Position numbers and translations under genes: made by a program. From positions 1 through 41,048 of the forward strand of contig JARGFV010000009.1 in NCBI GenBank assembly GCA_029210545.1: a DNA stretch of 41,048 nt, read 5' to 3'. This stretch comes from a bacterium. Its GTDB lineage: Bacteria > BMS3Abin14. Positions 39,332 through 41,048 of the stretch are shown here, one piece after another; the first letter of the stretch is position 1; every line of letters begins with the position of its first letter. The notes beneath the pieces were generated by a model that worked only from the letters and a program-made list of their open reading frames with translations, was not told the origin of the DNA and made no database searches.

Positions 39332-40906
39332 TCAGATACTGAGCTCTTCCAGGGTTCTGTTCTCGAGGTAGGATTCGAAAATGGTTCTGCTGACGAAGAT
39401 CGCGGTGAACATGCTGGTGAGCACACCGATGCTCAGGGTGACCGCGAAACCCTTGACCTGCCCCGTACCGAACTGGAACAGGACCAGGGCGGCGATGAGG
39501 GTCGTCACATTGGCGTCCACGATGGTGAGGAAAGCCTTGCTGTAGCCCCCGTCCACGGCAGCCCTCACCGTCTTGCCTGACCTGAGCTCCTCCTTGATGC
39601 GCTCGAAGATCAGCACGTTGGCGTCCACCGCCATGCCTATGGTGAGCACGATGCCGGCGATGCCGGGAAGGGTCAAGGTGGCCTGGAAAAGGGCCAGAGC
39701 CGCCATGATGATAACGAGGTTCAGGACAAGAGCGGTATTGGCGATAAATCCTGAGATCCGGAAGTAGAAGACCATGAACACGATGACAAGGGAGAACCCG
39801 AACAGGATGGACATCAGCCCTTTCCTGATGGAATCGGATCCGAGGGACGGGCTCACGGTCCACTTCTGGAGGATCTTGACCGGCGCCGGGAGACTCCCCG
39901 CCCTGAGAACGATGGCCAGGTCGCTGGCCTCCTCCGGCGTGAAACTTCCTGTGATCTGGGCCTCGCCGCCCGGGATCCTCTCCTGGATGACGGGCGCGGA
40001 ATAGACGTTGTCGTCAAGGACGATGGCCAGCCTCTCCTTGACGTGGTCACCGGTGACCTGCTCGAAGATCCGGGCGCCTGTGCTGTCGAAGGTCAGGGAC
40101 ACGTAAGCCTGACCGAACTGGGAATCGTAACGGACCCTGGCATCCTTGATGGTGTCGCCGGTCAGCAGCACCCGGTCCCTCAGGACGTACGGTGTGCGCT
40201 GGGTCGTGCGGGTCGCGGGGTCATAATTCGTGCCGTAACGGACAACGTCACCCTGGGGAACGCTGTCCGCGGAAGCGGTCTCGTTGACCAGCATGAACTT
40301 GAGAACCGCCGTCCTCTTGACCAGCTGGATGGCCCGCTGGGGATCGTCCACCCCGGGCAGCTGGATGAGGATCCGCTTAGTGCCCTGCTGCAGGATGGTC
40401 GGTTCGGAAACGCCGAACTCGTCCACCCGGCTCCGGATAGTCTCGACAGCCTGGACGACGGCGTTCTCCTGAAGACGGGCCACTTCGGTTTCCGGGTAGC
40501 TTACCGCCAGGCGTGTCTCGGTCTCCTCGGTGACGACTGTCCCGGGGAACATCTCACGGATGGCGGCAGCCGCCTCGTCCCGGTACTTGTCCCTTCGGAC
40601 CTCGACCAGGAGCCGGTTAAAACCGACGGTCTCCGCCCTGTTGAGCCGGATATTCTTTTCCTTGAAAGATGTTTTCAGATCGGAAGCCATACGGCTCAAC
40701 GCGTTGTTCACGGCCTCTTCGGTTTGCACTTCGAGGAGGAGCTCCATCCCTCCCTTGAGGTCGAGACCCAGCTGGACAGCCTTGGAAGGCAGGACCTTGG
40801 TCCACCAGCCGGGCAGGGATCCCGTCAGAGACGGGGTCACCGAAACAAGGGCTACGACGAGAACCGCCAGCACGATAACAAGTTTTGTTTTGACTCTGGT
40901 GCGCAT
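39332..40906 (-). CDS. secD: Protein translocase subunit SecD
   Basis: A 524-aa partner of SecF with an N-terminal helix (TKLVIVLAVLVVALVSVTPS), the P1 motif LGLDLKGGMELLLEVQTEEA, a large periplasmic domain including DEFGVSEPTILQQG and ILIQLPGVDDPQRAIQLV, and five C-terminal helices with TLPGIAGIVLTIGMAVDANV and RIKEELRSGKTVRAAVDGGY. The start is placed at ATG 40906, preceded by GGGAGG; ATG 40921 is less likely. It is the first gene of the secD-secF-DUF456 unit in view; copy C of the repeat lies 66 bp upstream. Confidence 0.96.
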   Translation of the reverse strand: MRTRVKTKLVIVLAVLVVALVSVTPSLTGSLPGWWTKVLPSKAVQLGLDLKGGMELLLEVQTEEAVNNALSRMASDLKTSFKEKNIRLNRAETVGFNRLLVEVRRDKYRDEAAAAIREMFPGTVVTEETETRLAVSYPETEVARLQENAVVQAVETIRSRVDEFGVSEPTILQQGTKRILIQLPGVDDPQRAIQLVKRTAVLKFMLVNETASADSVPQGDVVRYGTNYDPATRTTQRTPYVLRDRVLLTGDTIKDARVRYDSQFGQAYVSLTFDSTGARIFEQVTGDHVKERLAIVLDDNVYSAPVIQERIPGGEAQITGSFTPEEASDLAIVLRAGSLPAPVKILQKWTVSPSLGSDSIRKGLMSILFGFSLVIVFMVFYFRISGFIANTALVLNLVIIMAALALFQATLTLPGIAGIVLTIGMAVDANVLIFERIKEELRSGKTVRAAVDGGYSKAFLTIVDANVTTLIAALVLFQFGTGQVKGFAVTLSIGVLTSMFTAIFVSRTIFESYLENRTLEELSI

Positions 40907-40971
40907 TTTCCCTCCCGACATCGTCCCGACCCGTTCAGCGGTCGATACGATGCTGATTTGCTGACCTTGAC

Positions 40972-41048
40972 AGGGTCGCAAAAAGTCCAATCCGGGACTT
41001 TTTGCTCCACGGAAAGGGAAAAGCGTCGTTTTCCCTTTCCTCACAAAT
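40972..41048. repeat. Five-hairpin dispersed element, copy C (partial, cut by window end)
   Basis: The left 77 bp of the element are identical to 26097-26173 except one base: T here instead of C in the right arm of H1, which makes H1 a perfect 11-bp stem (GCAAAAAGTCC/GGACTTTTTGC). H2 is identical. The window ends one base before the bases with which copy A begins. It is in the secD upstream region, same orientation as copies A and B. Confidence 0.95.

Noticed and set aside
1-41048. Circular element closed through the end repeats
   Set aside because: The ends would complete the repeat with one missing base, but the content is chromosomal housekeeping (argS, secDF, rny, recJ) with no replication or transfer genes, so repeat-induced contig breaks are the simpler reading.

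Overview
The window is about 60% GC and reads as a chromosomal segment of a Gram-negative bacterium, most likely of a deltaproteobacterial lineage (Desulfobacterota and relatives). The clues are the zapA - 6S RNA - ygfA - rny - ymdB order, an FtsB homologue, exported lipoproteins, SecD/SecF as separate genes, and a glycogen locus built from GH57 enzymes. This placement is inference. Both window ends lie inside copies of the same dispersed repeat, so the window may be a whole contig broken at repeats.

Layout, nearly all on the minus strand and so read from high to low coordinates. (1) 41.0-37.8 kb: secD, secF and a DUF456 membrane protein, then recJ (37.8-36.0 kb). (2) 35.9-22.3 kb: a sensor-kinase-like protein and receiver protein, a sugar-nucleotide pyrophosphorylase fused to a phosphomannomutase-like domain, two GH57 glucanotransferase/amylase genes, galT, a five-hairpin repeat, glgA, a Rho_N/DUF4912 gene and a GH57 branching enzyme. 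(3) 22.3-17.6 kb: the only substantial plus-strand gene, the alpha-glucan phosphorylase glgP, within a degraded accessory zone. That zone holds a RAYT-type transposase remnant, pieces of a Fic toxin locus in opposing orientations, and a broken msrA with an in-frame UGA exactly at the catalytic cysteine position. (4) 17.5-8.2 kb: a tightly coupled run of pyrophosphorylase/PMM fusion, phosphohexomutase, ftsB, a GAF-GGDEF diguanylate cyclase, a nitrilase-fold protein with Ser in place of the catalytic Cys, a lipoprotein, tsaB and rimI. (5) 7.9-4.6 kb: tRNA-Gly(CCC), a CpsB/YwqE-type PHP phosphatase, argS and a SPOR protein. (6) 4.3-0.2 kb: a ZapB-like coiled coil, zapA, 6S RNA, 5-formyl-THF cyclo-ligase, RNase Y and YmdB-type phosphodiesterase.

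Functionally the centre of the window is alpha-glucan storage and turnover. GlgA extends, the GH57 branching enzyme branches, GlgP and two GH57 enzymes degrade or rearrange, and GalT plus the phosphohexomutase and pyrophosphorylase fusions connect hexose phosphates to nucleotide sugars. No separate glgC or GH13 glgB is visible. The rest is housekeeping: division, translation and tRNA modification, RNA decay, repair and Sec export.

The most unusual signals are not ordinary genes. They are (a) a roughly 155-bp element of five consecutive hairpins with matching outer ends, present three times in the same orientation, with one stem differing by a compensated base-pair insertion; (b) at least ten short arrays with an exact 7-nt period but unrelated sequences, packed against gene ends; (c) the probable selenocysteine MsrA remnant with a SECIS-like hairpin just after its UGA, lying between outward-facing inverted terminator repeats.
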